Shown: in pieces, positions 27,168-37,066 of the stretch
How the letters are laid out: every line of letters starts with the position of its first letter
Numbering within the stretch: position 1 is the first letter of the stretch
Assembly: GCF_001695625.1 (NCBI RefSeq)
Contig: NZ_MBPN01000014.1
Coordinates: 1 to 64,000 of the forward strand
DNA: 64,000 nt
Source of the DNA: Pseudomonas defluvii
GTDB lineage: Bacteria > Pseudomonadota > Gammaproteobacteria > Pseudomonadales > Pseudomonadaceae
Reading direction: 5' to 3'
Program-made: the position numbers and the translations under genes
Notes under the pieces: model-generated
The model's input: only the letters and a program-made list of their open reading frames with translations
What the model was told of the DNA's origin: nothing
The model's database searches: none

Positions 27168-28483
27168 ACCCAGACCTCGACCCGGCGGTTGCGGATTCGG
27201 CCTTCGTCCTGGTCGTTCGCCGCTACCGGCAGTTCGGCGCCCAGGCCAAGGATCTCCCGAGCGGTCACGCCTTGCCGGGCCAGCTCGCGGCGCACGGCCA
27301 TGGCGCGCAACTTGGACAGCAGGGTGGCGCGCGCCGGGTCGCTCTTGGCATCGCCGAACCCCACCAGGCTGATCTTCTGGTCGAGCTTGCCGGTGCGCTT
27401 GAGGTACGCGACCACCCGTTGCAGATCGGCTTGCGCCTTGTTGTCCAGCGTGGCGCTGCCTTCGGCGAAGCGAAAGTTCACCGAGAGCCGTTGTGCCTGT
27501 TCAAGCAGACCTCGATAAGCCGCAGGCATCTCGGCATTGGCCCGTACCGGCATCGCCTGGATGGTCTGGGCAATGAAGCCGCTGGCGGTGACGATGGCCT
27601 GGCCGGGTTCGCTTTGTGCAAAGCGAATCAGCGCCTGGGCCCAGGGGTTGTGCTGGCCGGGTGGCAGGTAGAAATACAGCCGACGGGCCAGCGGATAATC
27701 TTCGCTGGCGATCAGCCCGGGTGTCGGCAACATCGCACTCGCCGCGCCGTCGGCGATGGCCAGGACTTTGGCGCCGTGCACTGAGCTCAGGCTGCTGAAA
27801 CCGATTGCCTGACGATCACGACGAACTTCGGCGGCCAACTGCTCACCCGACTCAAACCGTGTGGTACTGGTTGCCAGCGTCAGATCATGGGGGTCGAGTA
27901 CCAGGCTCTTGAACGTCTCGAACGTACCGGAGCGATCGTCGCGAGCGTACAAGCGGATCGGCCCGCTGCCGAGACCTAGCGCGTCCCAGGTCGTAATGCG
28001 GCCAGCGAAAATTTTTGCCAACTGTTCGGTGGTCAATTGTGGCAAGGGATTGTCCGGGTGGACGATTACCGCCATGCCATCAAGGGCGATCACCTGCTCG
28101 GCATCGGCACTTTTCAGATCGCCAAGCGCTTCCAGGTCGACCAGTTCGCTGTCTTTGATCGGGCGCGAGGCCGCCGCCAGGTCGGCGTCACCGTTTTTAA
28201 GCGCGGTAAAACCGGTGCTCGACCCGTGGGCCGCAATGTTCACCTGGATCAACTCGCCCTGAGCAGTGTGGCCTTGTACCTGGACTTCGTTGGCAACCGT
28301 GCCGGGCAGGATCTGGATGTCCTGCACGGCTTGCGCTTGCAGCATGCCGCGCACCAAGGCTGGCGCCAGCACGCTGCCGATAGTGTTGGAACCCTGCAGG
28401 CGTAGTACCGTTTGCCCGGCGTGCGCGGCGATGGGGAGGGCGGCTAACAGGCTGAGGAGCAGCCGAAAAACAAGGGGGAACAT
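27161..28483 (-). CDS. Periplasmic PstS-like domain fused to OmpA C-terminal domain
   Basis: A 440-residue exported protein: signal peptide ([22 protein letters not shown]), a PBP-like domain of the phosphate-binding type (about 23-300; [44 protein letters not shown]), then an OmpA/MotB peptidoglycan-binding domain (about 325-440; [26 protein letters not shown] ... GFGDAKSD ... NRRVEVWVY). PstS normally lacks the OmpA part, so this is a phosphate-sensing or cell-wall-tethered form. No pst permease genes are nearby. Single gene. Confidence 0.88.
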   Translation of the reverse strand: MFPLVFRLLLSLLAALPIAAHAGQTVLRLQGSNTIGSVLAPALVRGMLQAQAVQDIQILPGTVANEVQVQGHTAQGELIQVNIAAHGSSTGFTALKNGDADLAAASRPIKDSELVDLEALGDLKSADAEQVIALDGMAVIVHPDNPLPQLTTEQLAKIFAGRITTWDALGLGSGPIRLYARDDRSGTFETFKSLVLDPHDLTLATSTTRFESGEQLAAEVRRDRQAIGFSSLSSVHGAKVLAIADGAASAMLPTPGLIASEDYPLARRLYFYLPPGQHNPWAQALIRFAQSEPGQAIVTASGFIAQTIQAMPVRANAEMPAAYRGLLEQAQRLSVNFRFAEGSATLDNKAQADLQRVVAYLKRTGKLDQKISLVGFGDAKSDPARATLLSKLRAMAVRRELARQGVTAREILGLGAELPVAANDQDEGRIRNRRVEVWVY

Positions 28484-28665
28484 GCCAGTGGGTGCTCGCG
28501 GCTATAGGTCGTGCCGGGAGATTAAGACAATACGATGACCGCAAGATGACGAAGGGTCAGAGGATCTTGGCTGAATGGTACGCCGGCAACATTGCTACTA
28601 CCCTCTGAGAAACACGCATTTTGCGTGGTTCCCTGTGGCCAAACGCCTGACGTGAGGATCGACCG

Positions 28666-29214
28666 ATGCTGCAACGGTTAAGCGTGACGTTACTGGTTTC
28701 TTCCTTTGCACTGCTTGCGGCGTGTGCGACGCACGTCGACAGTACCAGTGAAGCATCATTTTCTGCGTCGATGGTGGCCATAAGTCAGGGCTTGGACCTG
28801 GAGCAGAAAGCGGCGTTTGATCGGGCGCTGACAGTGGTCAGGGAAGCATATGGGCTTGACCGCGCGCGAATGGCCAAGGCGTTGGATGGCAAGGACGCCG
28901 AGGATGTCCTGGACCTTGCTGCGGATATCCGTGAAAAACAGGATGAGGCGGCCCTGGCGCAAGCCGAAAAGGATCAGGCGGCTCATCTTGAGTCATCGAA
29001 GGCGAACCTTGCGCAGTACACGGAACACTGTGAAGCGCTTGAAGCCAAGCGCCTGGCCGAGGATCCGGACAGCCGCGGCCCCAGTCGTTTTGAGGCACAC
29101 GTGTGTGCGTCCGCAGACAGCTATGAACGCACGGTCGACAATCTTGAAGAGATGACGGCGCAGCAGTACAAGGACGCTGATAAAGACACGATCAGCCAGC
29201 TCAAGCTGGACTGA
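28666..29214 (+). CDS. Hypothetical lipoprotein (DUF6694-like)
   Basis: A 182-residue lipoprotein with lipobox LAAC (Cys20) after MLQRLSVTLLVSSFALLAAC. The mature part is charged and helical (EKQDEAALAQAEKDQAAHLESSKANLAQYTEHC) with two further cysteines (in EHCEAL and HVCASA) that could form a disulfide. I recall small helical lipoproteins of this type under DUF6694, but the match is not certain. Single gene with 182 bases upstream. Confidence 0.75.
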   Translation: MLQRLSVTLLVSSFALLAACATHVDSTSEASFSASMVAISQGLDLEQKAAFDRALTVVREAYGLDRARMAKALDGKDAEDVLDLAADIREKQDEAALAQAEKDQAAHLESSKANLAQYTEHCEALEAKRLAEDPDSRGPSRFEAHVCASADSYERTVDNLEEMTAQQYKDADKDTISQLKLD

Positions 29215-29271
29215 ACATCGGCGTTGTCTGCCACCGGGTGTCGGTGGGGTGCCTTGGCGTTCGCGGTGTTT

Positions 29272-29304
29272 GCATCGCGGGCAAGCCCGCTCCCACATGT
29301 GGGA
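29272..29304 (-). repeat. REP element (P. putida type)
   Basis: GCATCGCGGGCAAGCCCGCT then CCCACA: the reverse complement of the P. putida REP core (TGTGGGAGCGGGCTTGCCCG...). It holds the CGGGC-AA-GCCCG hairpin, and its end merges into a perfect palindrome TCCCACATGTGGGA (29291-29304). It lies between convergent genes. Confidence 0.85.
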
Positions 29305-29327
29305 TGCAGGCAAGCCAGGGGCGGGGC

Positions 29328-30140
29328 TTAGCTCAATTCCAGCCAGATCGGTGCGTGGTCCGAGGGCTTTTCCATGCCGCGCAGTTCGTAATCGACGCCT
29401 GCATCCTTGAGCCGTGGCAGCAGCCCTTGAGAGGTCATGATCAGGTCGATGCGCAGGCCACGCTTGGGTTCATCCTCGAAACCACGGCTGCGGTAGTCGA
29501 ACCAGCTGAAACGGTCGCAAACGTCAGGGTTCAGGTGGCGGAAGCTGTCGACCAGGCCCCAGTTTTTCAGCCGTGCCATCCACTCGCGCTCTTCCGGCAG
29601 GAAGCTGCATTTACCGGTCTTGAGCCAGCGCTTGGCGTTGTCCGGGCCGATACCAATGTCGCAGTCTTCCGGGGAGATGTTCACGTCGCCCATTACCACC
29701 AAGGGCTGCTGGTTCTGGAACTGGCTTTCAAGCAGGGTTTGCAGGTCGCTGTAGAAACGCTGTTTGGCCGGAAATTTGGTGGGGTGGTCGCGACTTTCAC
29801 CCTGGGGGAAGTAGCCGTTCATGATGGTGATCGGTGTGCCATCGACGTCGGCGAAGGTGCCCCAGATGAAACGGCGCTGGGCGTCTTCCTCGTCGGTACT
29901 GAAGCCCTTGAACAGGCTCAATGGCGCTTGGCGCGAGAGCAGGGCGACGCCGTAGTGGCCCTTTTGACCATGGAAGTTCACGTGGTAGCCCAGCGCCTGA
30001 ACTTCAGCCAGTGGGAATTGCTCGTCAGCCACTTTGGTTTCTTGCAGGCCGATCACGTCCGGTTGGTGCTTTTCGATCAACGCGGCCAACTGATGGGGCC
30101 GGGCGCGCAGGCCGTTGATGTTGAACGAGACGATCTTCAT
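29328..30140 (-). CDS. xthA: Exodeoxyribonuclease III
   Basis: A 270-residue AP endonuclease and 3'-5' exonuclease of base-excision repair. Active-site motifs: [12 protein letters not shown] (Asn7), GLQETKV (Glu34), the [13 protein letters not shown] segment, RIDLIMTS and [10 protein letters not shown] at the end (catalytic Asp-His). The ATG at 30140 gives the canonical start [12 protein letters not shown]; an upstream in-frame start would add 53 residues with no match. Single gene, divergent from an acetyltransferase gene. Confidence 0.93.
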   Translation of the reverse strand: MKIVSFNINGLRARPHQLAALIEKHQPDVIGLQETKVADEQFPLAEVQALGYHVNFHGQKGHYGVALLSRQAPLSLFKGFSTDEEDAQRRFIWGTFADVDGTPITIMNGYFPQGESRDHPTKFPAKQRFYSDLQTLLESQFQNQQPLVVMGDVNISPEDCDIGIGPDNAKRWLKTGKCSFLPEEREWMARLKNWGLVDSFRHLNPDVCDRFSWFDYRSRGFEDEPKRGLRIDLIMTSQGLLPRLKDAGVDYELRGMEKPSDHAPIWLELS

Positions 30141-30300
30141 GGAAGCAACAATCCTGGTAAAAGTCAGGATGCTAGCTGACATCGTCGGCCACGACCAGCG
30201 TGGCGGCCCTGTCGATCGCCTGCTAACGTGCTTCACGAGGGCGCGCCAGCGTAGCGAGTACCTCACTGGCAATGAATGCCCAGGCCTGGAGGTTTTCACG

Positions 30301-30951
30301 ATGTCCGAATCGACTGCTGTTACGGCTGAAGTCCGCTTGCTCGATGGGGGCTACAGTCATGAAACCCGCTCGTTGCTTTACCATGCCTACCGCCGCGAGC
30401 CGACCTTTGCCTACCTGTTCGAAGCGGCGCGCCCTGGTTACGACCACCGCATCCGCGCCACGGTGCGAGAGCTGGTGCAGCAGCACTTCTATCAAGAACT
30501 GCCCGCGTTGGGGTTGCTGATCGGGGAGCGTTTGATTGGCGTTGCACTGATTGCACCACCACAACGTCGGCTCAGCGTCACGGAAAGCTGGGCCTGGCGT
30601 ATGCGCATGTTGCTGAGCACCGGGTTCAACTGCACGCGCCGTTACCTGGATTACCAGGCGGCACTGATGGCCTGCCTACCCACTGACGCGGTTCACATGT
30701 TGCCGCTGCTGGGTGTCCATCCGCAGTTTCAGGGCCAGCACTTTGGTGAACAGTTACTGCAGGCGTTGCACGACTGGTGTGCCGAAGATGAGCACTCTCA
30801 AGGGATTGTTCTGGACACCGGCAATGAGCATTACCTGGCGTTTTATGCGCGGCAGGGCTATCAGGAGATTGGTGAAATTGCGGTAGGGCCTGTTCGTGAG
30901 CACGTTTTTTTTCACCCGAACCCCCAGCATTCCCGGCAAATCGGGGCGTAA
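30301..30951 (+). CDS. GNAT-family N-acetyltransferase
   Basis: A 216-residue acetyltransferase: acetyl-CoA-binding motif A in [27 protein letters not shown], then [23 protein letters not shown] and the YxxxGF-like end. The ATG at 30301 has GGAGG eight bases upstream. N-terminal residues 1-60 (with [22 protein letters not shown]) are typical of a GNAT group common in Pseudomonas with no known substrate. Single gene before tamA. Confidence 0.85.
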   Translation: MSESTAVTAEVRLLDGGYSHETRSLLYHAYRREPTFAYLFEAARPGYDHRIRATVRELVQQHFYQELPALGLLIGERLIGVALIAPPQRRLSVTESWAWRMRMLLSTGFNCTRRYLDYQAALMACLPTDAVHMLPLLGVHPQFQGQHFGEQLLQALHDWCAEDEHSQGIVLDTGNEHYLAFYARQGYQEIGEIAVGPVREHVFFHPNPQHSRQIGA

Positions 30952-31014
30952 TCGAGCAATGAGCGATGGCCGCGGTCGCCCGGCTGCCGTAAAGCTCTGG
31001 TAGCATCGGTGCTT

Positions 31015-32754
31015 ATGACGTATTTAGCACCTTTTACCTGTGGTTTGATTCTATGCATCGCCAGCTTCGCCGTTTGTGCACAAAGTGAACTGGTCGTTCG
31101 GATAAAGCCTGCCAACAGCGAGCTCAAGGACAATATCGAAGGTTACATTGGTAGCCTGGGTGACCGTGACGAAGAGGCTTTGATGCGCTTCAGTCGCGGT
31201 GCCGTCGAGCAGGCCAGAAAAGCGGCCCAGGCCTTGGGTTACTACCAGCCCCATATCGAAACCGAGATCAAACCCCCGGCCAAGGCGAACAAGGGGCCAC
31301 GCCTGGTGATGACCGTTGAGCCGGGCGAGCCAATCCGGATTCGCGACATCACGGTACGTATTCAAGGGCCGGCCAGTGAACTGAAAGCCTTTCGGATTCC
31401 AAATAGCCGTTACTTGCGCTCGGGCGAAGTGCTCAATCATGGGCATTATGAGGACGCCAAGCGGCTGATTCAGAACCAGGCTTCCCGCTATGGCTTCTTC
31501 AGTGGCCGGTTTCTCCGGCAACGTCTGACGGTCGATCCACTGGCTGGGGTCGCTGATATCGAGCTGGTCTACGACAGTGGCCCGCGCTACGCCCTGGGCA
31601 AGGTCCAGTTTACCGGTGACAGCCCGTTCGATGAGGACCTGTTGCGCAGGATGGTGCCGTTCCAGGAAGGTGCGCCCTATGATTCTGAGCTGATCGCCGA
31701 GCTCAACAATGCGCTGCAGTCCAGTGGTTACTTCGAGAGGGTGCGTGTCGATGCGGCACCGACGGCAGCCGTCGGCCAGACAATCCCGGTGGCGGTTCAG
31801 TTGCAGACCCGCAAGCCCCGTACCATGGGCTTGGGCCTGGGTTTTTCGACGGACGTCGGGCCTCGTGCCAAGGCTAACTGGACGCGCCATTGGGTTAACC
31901 CTGAAGGTCATAGCTACGGTATCGAGACCGAGGTATCGGCCCCCCGGCAGAACGTCGGCCTGTGGTACGACGTGCCTCTGGATCCTCCGCTGACCGACAA
32001 GTTTCGTTTTGCCGGCGGTTACCAGAACGAAGAAATCGCCAATACCGACAGCCTCAGTAAGCTGCTGACGGTAGGCCCGGAATGGCACAGCAAGTTGCCC
32101 AGTGGTTGGCAGCGGGTGATCTCGCTGAAATGGCAGCGTGAAGAGTATCGCCTGGGTGACGACTCCGGGTTGAGCAACCTGCTGATGCCCGGTGTCAGTT
32201 ATGCCTACCTGCGCAGCGACAACCGCATTGATCCGCACAATGGCTACCGCCTGCAGTTCGACACGCAGGTCGCGAAGGAAGGCCTGCTCTCGGACACCAA
32301 TCTGGTGCATGGCAATGTCCTGCTCAAGGGCTTGACCACCCTTGGGCGGAACCACCGTTTCCTGGGCCGGGTACAGTTTGGCGGCAGCGCCACCAACGGC
32401 TACAAATCAATGCCGCCGTCGTTGCGGTTTTTCGCCGGTGGCGATCAGAGCGTGCGCGGTTACGACTACCAGACGCTGTCGCCGAAGAACTCGGACGGTG
32501 ACCGTATCGGTGGCCGCTACCTGGTGGCCGGCAGTGTTGAGTACCAATACTCGATTGCCGAGAAGTGGCGCGTGGCGACCTTCGTCGATCAAGGCAACTC
32601 ATTCAACAGTCTGGAACTGCCTAGCCTCAAGACCGGCGTCGGTCTTGGTGTGCGCTGGGTATCTCCGGTGGGCCCACTGCGCCTGGACCTCGCCCACGCG
32701 CTGGATGACGAGGGCGGTATTCGTTTGCACTTTTCCATGGGGCCGGAACTGTGA
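31015..32754 (+). CDS. tamA: Translocation and assembly module outer-membrane protein TamA
   Basis: A 579-residue Omp85-family protein: signal peptide (MTYLAPFTCGLILCIASFAVCA), three POTRA domains (about 22-270) and a 16-strand barrel (about 275-579) with the loop-6 motif GGDQSVRGYDYQTLSP. TamA works with TamB to move phospholipids and some autotransporters and barrel proteins across the periplasm. A GTG two codons earlier could also start the frame. It overlaps tamB by 4 bases (GTGA). Confidence 0.93.
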   Translation: MTYLAPFTCGLILCIASFAVCAQSELVVRIKPANSELKDNIEGYIGSLGDRDEEALMRFSRGAVEQARKAAQALGYYQPHIETEIKPPAKANKGPRLVMTVEPGEPIRIRDITVRIQGPASELKAFRIPNSRYLRSGEVLNHGHYEDAKRLIQNQASRYGFFSGRFLRQRLTVDPLAGVADIELVYDSGPRYALGKVQFTGDSPFDEDLLRRMVPFQEGAPYDSELIAELNNALQSSGYFERVRVDAAPTAAVGQTIPVAVQLQTRKPRTMGLGLGFSTDVGPRAKANWTRHWVNPEGHSYGIETEVSAPRQNVGLWYDVPLDPPLTDKFRFAGGYQNEEIANTDSLSKLLTVGPEWHSKLPSGWQRVISLKWQREEYRLGDDSGLSNLLMPGVSYAYLRSDNRIDPHNGYRLQFDTQVAKEGLLSDTNLVHGNVLLKGLTTLGRNHRFLGRVQFGGSATNGYKSMPPSLRFFAGGDQSVRGYDYQTLSPKNSDGDRIGGRYLVAGSVEYQYSIAEKWRVATFVDQGNSFNSLELPSLKTGVGLGVRWVSPVGPLRLDLAHALDDEGGIRLHFSMGPEL

Positions 32755-35700
32755 GTCGTGTGTTTAAAGGGATTGCCATCGGCCTGGTCGGCCTACTGCT
32801 GATTGTGGTCTTCGGTGTGGCCGCTGTACTGGGTACGCAGGCGGGCAGCCGTTGGGTACTGAACCGGGTGCCAGGGTTGCAACTGGACGAGTTCCAAGGG
32901 CGGCTGGCAGGGCAGTGGCAGGCCAAGCGCCTGTTGTGGGAGCAGTCGGGTAACCGGGTCGAGTTGACGCAGCCGTTGCTGGCGTGGTCGCCCGCCTGCC
33001 TGTTGCGAATGACGTTATGCGTAACCCAGCTACGCGCCGAGCGGGTGGACCTGGCGTTTGCCCCCGGCGAGCCCTCGACAGACAGCGGCCCGCTGCAGTT
33101 GCCGGCCTTGGCATTGCCGCTGAACATCGAGCTGGGTGAGCTACAGATTGGTCGACTGACGCTGGATGGCAATGAGCAGTTGAGTGAGTTGCAACTGGCG
33201 GCGCGTTGGAGCGTCGAGGGCCTGCGTATTGATCGCCTGCAGGTTCAGCGCGAGGATCTGCACCTGGCCCTGCAGGGGATGCTGAAGCCTGAAGGCGACT
33301 GGCCCATGCAGGCCAGCGGCCAACTGCAATTGCCTGTAGTGGATGGGCAGCCGTGGCAATTGGCCCTGAAGGTGGACGGTGACCTGCAGCAGACGTTGCG
33401 GGTAAGCGCGGACAGTACGGGCTATTTGCAGGGACGACTCGATGGGCAGTTGCAGCCGCTGGCGGCGAACCTGCCGGCCAAGGTGCGTATCAGCGCCGAC
33501 GCCTTCAAGGCGAGCGCCGACCTGCCGGATACCCTGCAGCTCAATCAGGTGTTGCTGACCGGTGAAGGCGACCTGAGCGCGGGTTACCGGCTTGCGGGCA
33601 ATGCCAGCCTGCCGGCCTCGCAGGGCCCGATCGCCCTGGCCCTGCAAGGCCGGGTCGATGCCCGTGGTGCCGAACTGTCAGCGCTCGACCTGAACGCTTC
33701 CGCAGAACAGTACCTCAGGCTCAAGGCCACCGCCGACTGGCAACAGAGCATCAAGGCCAGCGCTCAGCTTGAGTGGCTGGACTTCCCCTGGTTGCGCCTT
33801 TACCCGCTGGATGACGCGCCGCAGGTCACCCTGCGTCGTTTCAATGGCCAGGTCCGTTACCAGGAAGGCCGTTACGAAGGGGATTTTGCCGGTGACCTGG
33901 ACGGCCCGGCCGGTGCGTTCAAGATCAGCAGCCCGTTCAAGGGCGATCTCACGGCTATCGACTTGCCGCAGCTTGTTCTGAGTGCGGGGCATGGTAAGGC
34001 CGCCGGTAACCTGCGGGTGCAGTTCGCTCAAGGCATTGCCTGGGATACGGCACTGGAGTTGTCCGCGCTTAATCCTGCGTATTGGCTGGCCGAGTTGCCC
34101 GGTACATTGGCTGGGCCGTTGCGCAGCACGGGCGAGTTCAAGGATGGCCACCTGCGGCTGGATGCCGACGTAAACCTCAAGGGCCGCCTGCGTGGCCAGC
34201 CGGCGCTGCTTCAGGCCAAGGCTGGCGGTGCAGGGGAACAGTGGACCTTGGGCACCCTGGACATTCGGCTGGGGGACAACCGTATCAACGGTAGCGGCAG
34301 CCTTCAGCAGCGTCTGGCCGGCCAGCTCGACCTCGACATGCCCCGTTTAGGGCAGCTCTGGCCGCAACTGCAGGGGCGTTTGAAAGGGCGCCTGGACGTT
34401 GCGGGCACACTCAAGGCCCCACAAGGGCAATTGACCGTGCAAGGGCAGCAGTTGGCCCAGGCCCAGAACCATCTGCAACGCCTGGATCTCAGCGCGCAGA
34501 TGGACTCGGCACAACGTGTACGGATTGAGTTGGAGGCCGGTGCGATCCAGTTGGGTGAAACGGGATTGGGTACGCTTACTGCCAAGGGGCAGGGCGACAG
34601 GCGTCAACAGCAATTGCGCCTGGGCCTGAAGGGGCCGCAACTGGTGCTTGACCTCGAACTGGACGGTCAGCTGGACAAAGACAACTGGCGGGGGCGCCTG
34701 GCCAGTGGGCGTATCCAGGCCGGAGGCCAGGATTGGCAGTTACAGGCCCCAGCCCGGCTACAGCGCCTGGCGAATGGCCAGATTGACTTCTTTGCTCATT
34801 GCTGGCGTTCGGGTGATGCCAGCCTGTGCGGCGAAGACCAGCGCCTGGCCCCCGAGCCCAAGCTGCGTTATCACCTCAAGCAGTTCCCGTTGCAGAGCCT
34901 GGCCCAATGGTTGCCGAAAGACTTTGCCTGGAGCGGCCAACTCAATGCCGATATCAACCTCGACCTGCCGGCCAGCGGGCCCAAGGGACGGGTTCAGGTT
35001 GATGCCAGTGGTGGCACCCTGAGGTTGCGCGAGAAAGGCCAGTGGCTGGATTTCCCTTACCAGACCCTGCGCCTGGACAGCACCTTGGGCCCACGGCGGG
35101 TAGATTCCCGTTTGGCGTTTCGTGCCGAGCGACTGGGTGAGCTGACCCTGGACACGCGTCTTGATCCGCTTGCGAAAAACAAACCTGTCAGTGGCACGTT
35201 CAGTTTGAATGGCCTGGACCTTTCCATCGCCCGGCCTTTTGTTCCGATGGTCGAGCGCTTGGCCGGCCAGTTGAATGGCAGCGGCAGGTTGTCCGGCACG
35301 TTGCTGGCGCCACAGGTCAACGGTAGCCTGACCCTTTCGCAGGGCGAGGCCAGCGGTGCAGAACTGCCCATCAGCCTGCGTGAGCTGACCTTGCGTGCCG
35401 TGATCGCCGGTGAGCAGGTTCAGTTGCAGGGTGACTGGAAAAGTGGCGAGACTGGCCAGGGACAGTTGAGTGGTCAGATCGGCTGGGCGCGCGCGTTGGC
35501 GGTCGACCTGCGTGTTCATGGCCAGCGCTTGCCAGTCAACGTCGAGCCCTACGCCGTGCTGGAGGTAGCCCCGGACCTGAACATCGGCCTGCAAGGCGAC
35601 AAGCTGGCAATCACAGGCAAAGTGCTGGTGCCCAAGGGCAAGATCAGCATCCGCGAGTTGCCGCCATCCACCGTCAAGGTATCCGATGATACGGTGATCG

Positions 35701-36425
35701 TCGGCCACCAGACCGAAGCGGGTCAGGCCCCCTTGGCGATGGCCATGGACGTCGACGTCGAGGTAGGGCAGGACAAGCTGTCGTTCAGAGGGTTTGGTTT
35801 GAGTGCCAACCTGCGGGGTGCCGTGCATATCGGCGACAACCTCGACACCCGTGGTGAGCTGAGCCTGGTTGATGGCCGTTATCGCGCCTATGGCCAGCGC
35901 TTGACTATCCGCCGTGCGCGATTGCTGTTTGCAGGCCCTATCGATCAGCCGTATCTGGACATCGAGGCCGTACGCAAAACCGATGACGTGATCGCGGGTA
36001 TTCGCCTCAGTGGCAGTGCTGAACAGCCGACCACCCAGGTGTTTTCCGAGCCGGCCATGAGCCAGGAGCAGGCCTTGTCGTATCTGGTATTGGGGCGGCC
36101 ATTGGGCAGTACCGGTGAGGACAACAACATGCTTGCACAAGCGGCGCTGGGCTTGGGGCTGGCGGGCAGTTCGGACCTGACCGGTAGCCTGGCGAAAAGC
36201 CTCGGTATCGACGACTTCCAACTCGACACTCAGGGGAGCGGCGCCAGCACCAGCGTGGTCGCCAGCGGCAACCTGACGGAACGCCTGAGCTTGCGTTATG
36301 GCGTGGGCGTATTCGAACCGGCCAACACCATTGCCTTGCGCTACCTGTTGAGTAAAAAGCTCTACCTGGAAGCCGCCAGTGGGATCGCCAGTTCGCTTGA
36401 TCTGTTTTACAAACGCGACTTCTGA
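32751..36425 (+). CDS. tamB: Translocation and assembly module protein TamB
   Basis: A 1224-residue AsmA-like bridge protein: one N-terminal TM helix (about 7-30; GIAIGLVGLLLIVVFGVAAVLG), a long beta-rich periplasmic groove (about 35-1000) and the C-terminal TamB domain (about 890-1224; LDIEAVRKTDDVIAGIRLSGSAEQPTTQVFSEPAMSQEQALSYLVLG), ending in ...YKRDF with a terminal Phe as in barrel-targeted proteins. GTG start overlapping the tamA stop. Ends 1 base before the convergent DUF2589 gene stop. Confidence 0.93.
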   Translation: MSRVFKGIAIGLVGLLLIVVFGVAAVLGTQAGSRWVLNRVPGLQLDEFQGRLAGQWQAKRLLWEQSGNRVELTQPLLAWSPACLLRMTLCVTQLRAERVDLAFAPGEPSTDSGPLQLPALALPLNIELGELQIGRLTLDGNEQLSELQLAARWSVEGLRIDRLQVQREDLHLALQGMLKPEGDWPMQASGQLQLPVVDGQPWQLALKVDGDLQQTLRVSADSTGYLQGRLDGQLQPLAANLPAKVRISADAFKASADLPDTLQLNQVLLTGEGDLSAGYRLAGNASLPASQGPIALALQGRVDARGAELSALDLNASAEQYLRLKATADWQQSIKASAQLEWLDFPWLRLYPLDDAPQVTLRRFNGQVRYQEGRYEGDFAGDLDGPAGAFKISSPFKGDLTAIDLPQLVLSAGHGKAAGNLRVQFAQGIAWDTALELSALNPAYWLAELPGTLAGPLRSTGEFKDGHLRLDADVNLKGRLRGQPALLQAKAGGAGEQWTLGTLDIRLGDNRINGSGSLQQRLAGQLDLDMPRLGQLWPQLQGRLKGRLDVAGTLKAPQGQLTVQGQQLAQAQNHLQRLDLSAQMDSAQRVRIELEAGAIQLGETGLGTLTAKGQGDRRQQQLRLGLKGPQLVLDLELDGQLDKDNWRGRLASGRIQAGGQDWQLQAPARLQRLANGQIDFFAHCWRSGDASLCGEDQRLAPEPKLRYHLKQFPLQSLAQWLPKDFAWSGQLNADINLDLPASGPKGRVQVDASGGTLRLREKGQWLDFPYQTLRLDSTLGPRRVDSRLAFRAERLGELTLDTRLDPLAKNKPVSGTFSLNGLDLSIARPFVPMVERLAGQLNGSGRLSGTLLAPQVNGSLTLSQGEASGAELPISLRELTLRAVIAGEQVQLQGDWKSGETGQGQLSGQIGWARALAVDLRVHGQRLPVNVEPYAVLEVAPDLNIGLQGDKLAITGKVLVPKGKISIRELPPSTVKVSDDTVIVGHQTEAGQAPLAMAMDVDVEVGQDKLSFRGFGLSANLRGAVHIGDNLDTRGELSLVDGRYRAYGQRLTIRRARLLFAGPIDQPYLDIEAVRKTDDVIAGIRLSGSAEQPTTQVFSEPAMSQEQALSYLVLGRPLGSTGEDNNMLAQAALGLGLAGSSDLTGSLAKSLGIDDFQLDTQGSGASTSVVASGNLTERLSLRYGVGVFEPANTIALRYLLSKKLYLEAASGIASSLDLFYKRDF

Positions 36426-36426
36426 G

Positions 36427-36999
36427 TCAGCGAACGGTTGCAGCGGCGATGAACTCGTTGTCCGCGGATGGCGGTGCAGGATCGGGCTGGCGGCAGGGGG
36501 TAATCAGTTGGGTGTACTCTTCGATCAGACGATTCAATGCCTCGGGCGGTTCGCAGGCCTGAAACTGCATACGAATCTGTACTTCGTCCGGGTCACGATG
36601 ATCGCCTTGGCGCTTGTTCTGAGCGCCTACGGTGACCATGAACCGTTCGTGCTTGAGTGCGCTGTTTTCCAGTACATGGCTTGCATCGGCCAGTTCGGTG
36701 TTCTGGATCTTTACCGAGAGGTCGACTTGCATCCGCTCCAGGGCCAGGCCGCGTGGTGACACCAGCGTGATCAGGGGGATGCTCAAGGTATGTCGGTCAT
36801 CCATGGCGACATCAACCATCTTGGCTTTCATCGGGGCGCCCAAGGCTTCGGCGTCATAGTCAAAAAACTGGTCAAACAGCTTGATGTACTGTTGTGCGAT
36901 CAGGTTGTTCGCCGCCGCTGCGGCGTCCTGCAGACCTCGGGTAATGTCAGCCAGGTCGCAGGTGGCAAGGGGCTCTTTGTCGTTAGGACTGCGTTCCAA
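36427..36999 (-). CDS. DUF2589-related protein B (190 aa)
   Basis: A 190-residue soluble protein without signal peptide. It is paralogous to the next gene upstream: both have a short helix (LIAQQYIKLFDQFF), an IPL-start segment (SIPLITLVSPRGLALERMQVDLSVKI) and a C-terminal EPPEALNRLIEEYTQLI motif. The start is TTG at 36999 with AAAGGAG nine bases upstream, a strong site. DUF2589 has no known function. Last gene of the regulator-DUF2589 unit, with its stop next to the convergent tamB stop. Confidence 0.8.
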   Translation of the reverse strand: MERSPNDKEPLATCDLADITRGLQDAAAAANNLIAQQYIKLFDQFFDYDAEALGAPMKAKMVDVAMDDRHTLSIPLITLVSPRGLALERMQVDLSVKIQNTELADASHVLENSALKHERFMVTVGAQNKRQGDHRDPDEVQIRMQFQACEPPEALNRLIEEYTQLITPCRQPDPAPPSADNEFIAAATVR

Positions 37000-37030
37000 G
37001 AGGCTGGGCTCCTTTGGCGAGGGACGGGGA

Positions 37031-37054
37031 GGCTCCGCTCATCAGAGCGGAACC
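37031..37054 (-). other. Intercistronic hairpin between the DUF2589 genes
   Basis: Inverted repeat GGCTCCGCTC / GAGCGGAACC with loop ATCA, in the 67-base gap between the two genes. No T-run follows, so it is more likely a processing or stability hairpin than a terminator. Confidence 0.5.
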
Positions 37055-37066
37055 TGTTGTCGCGTG

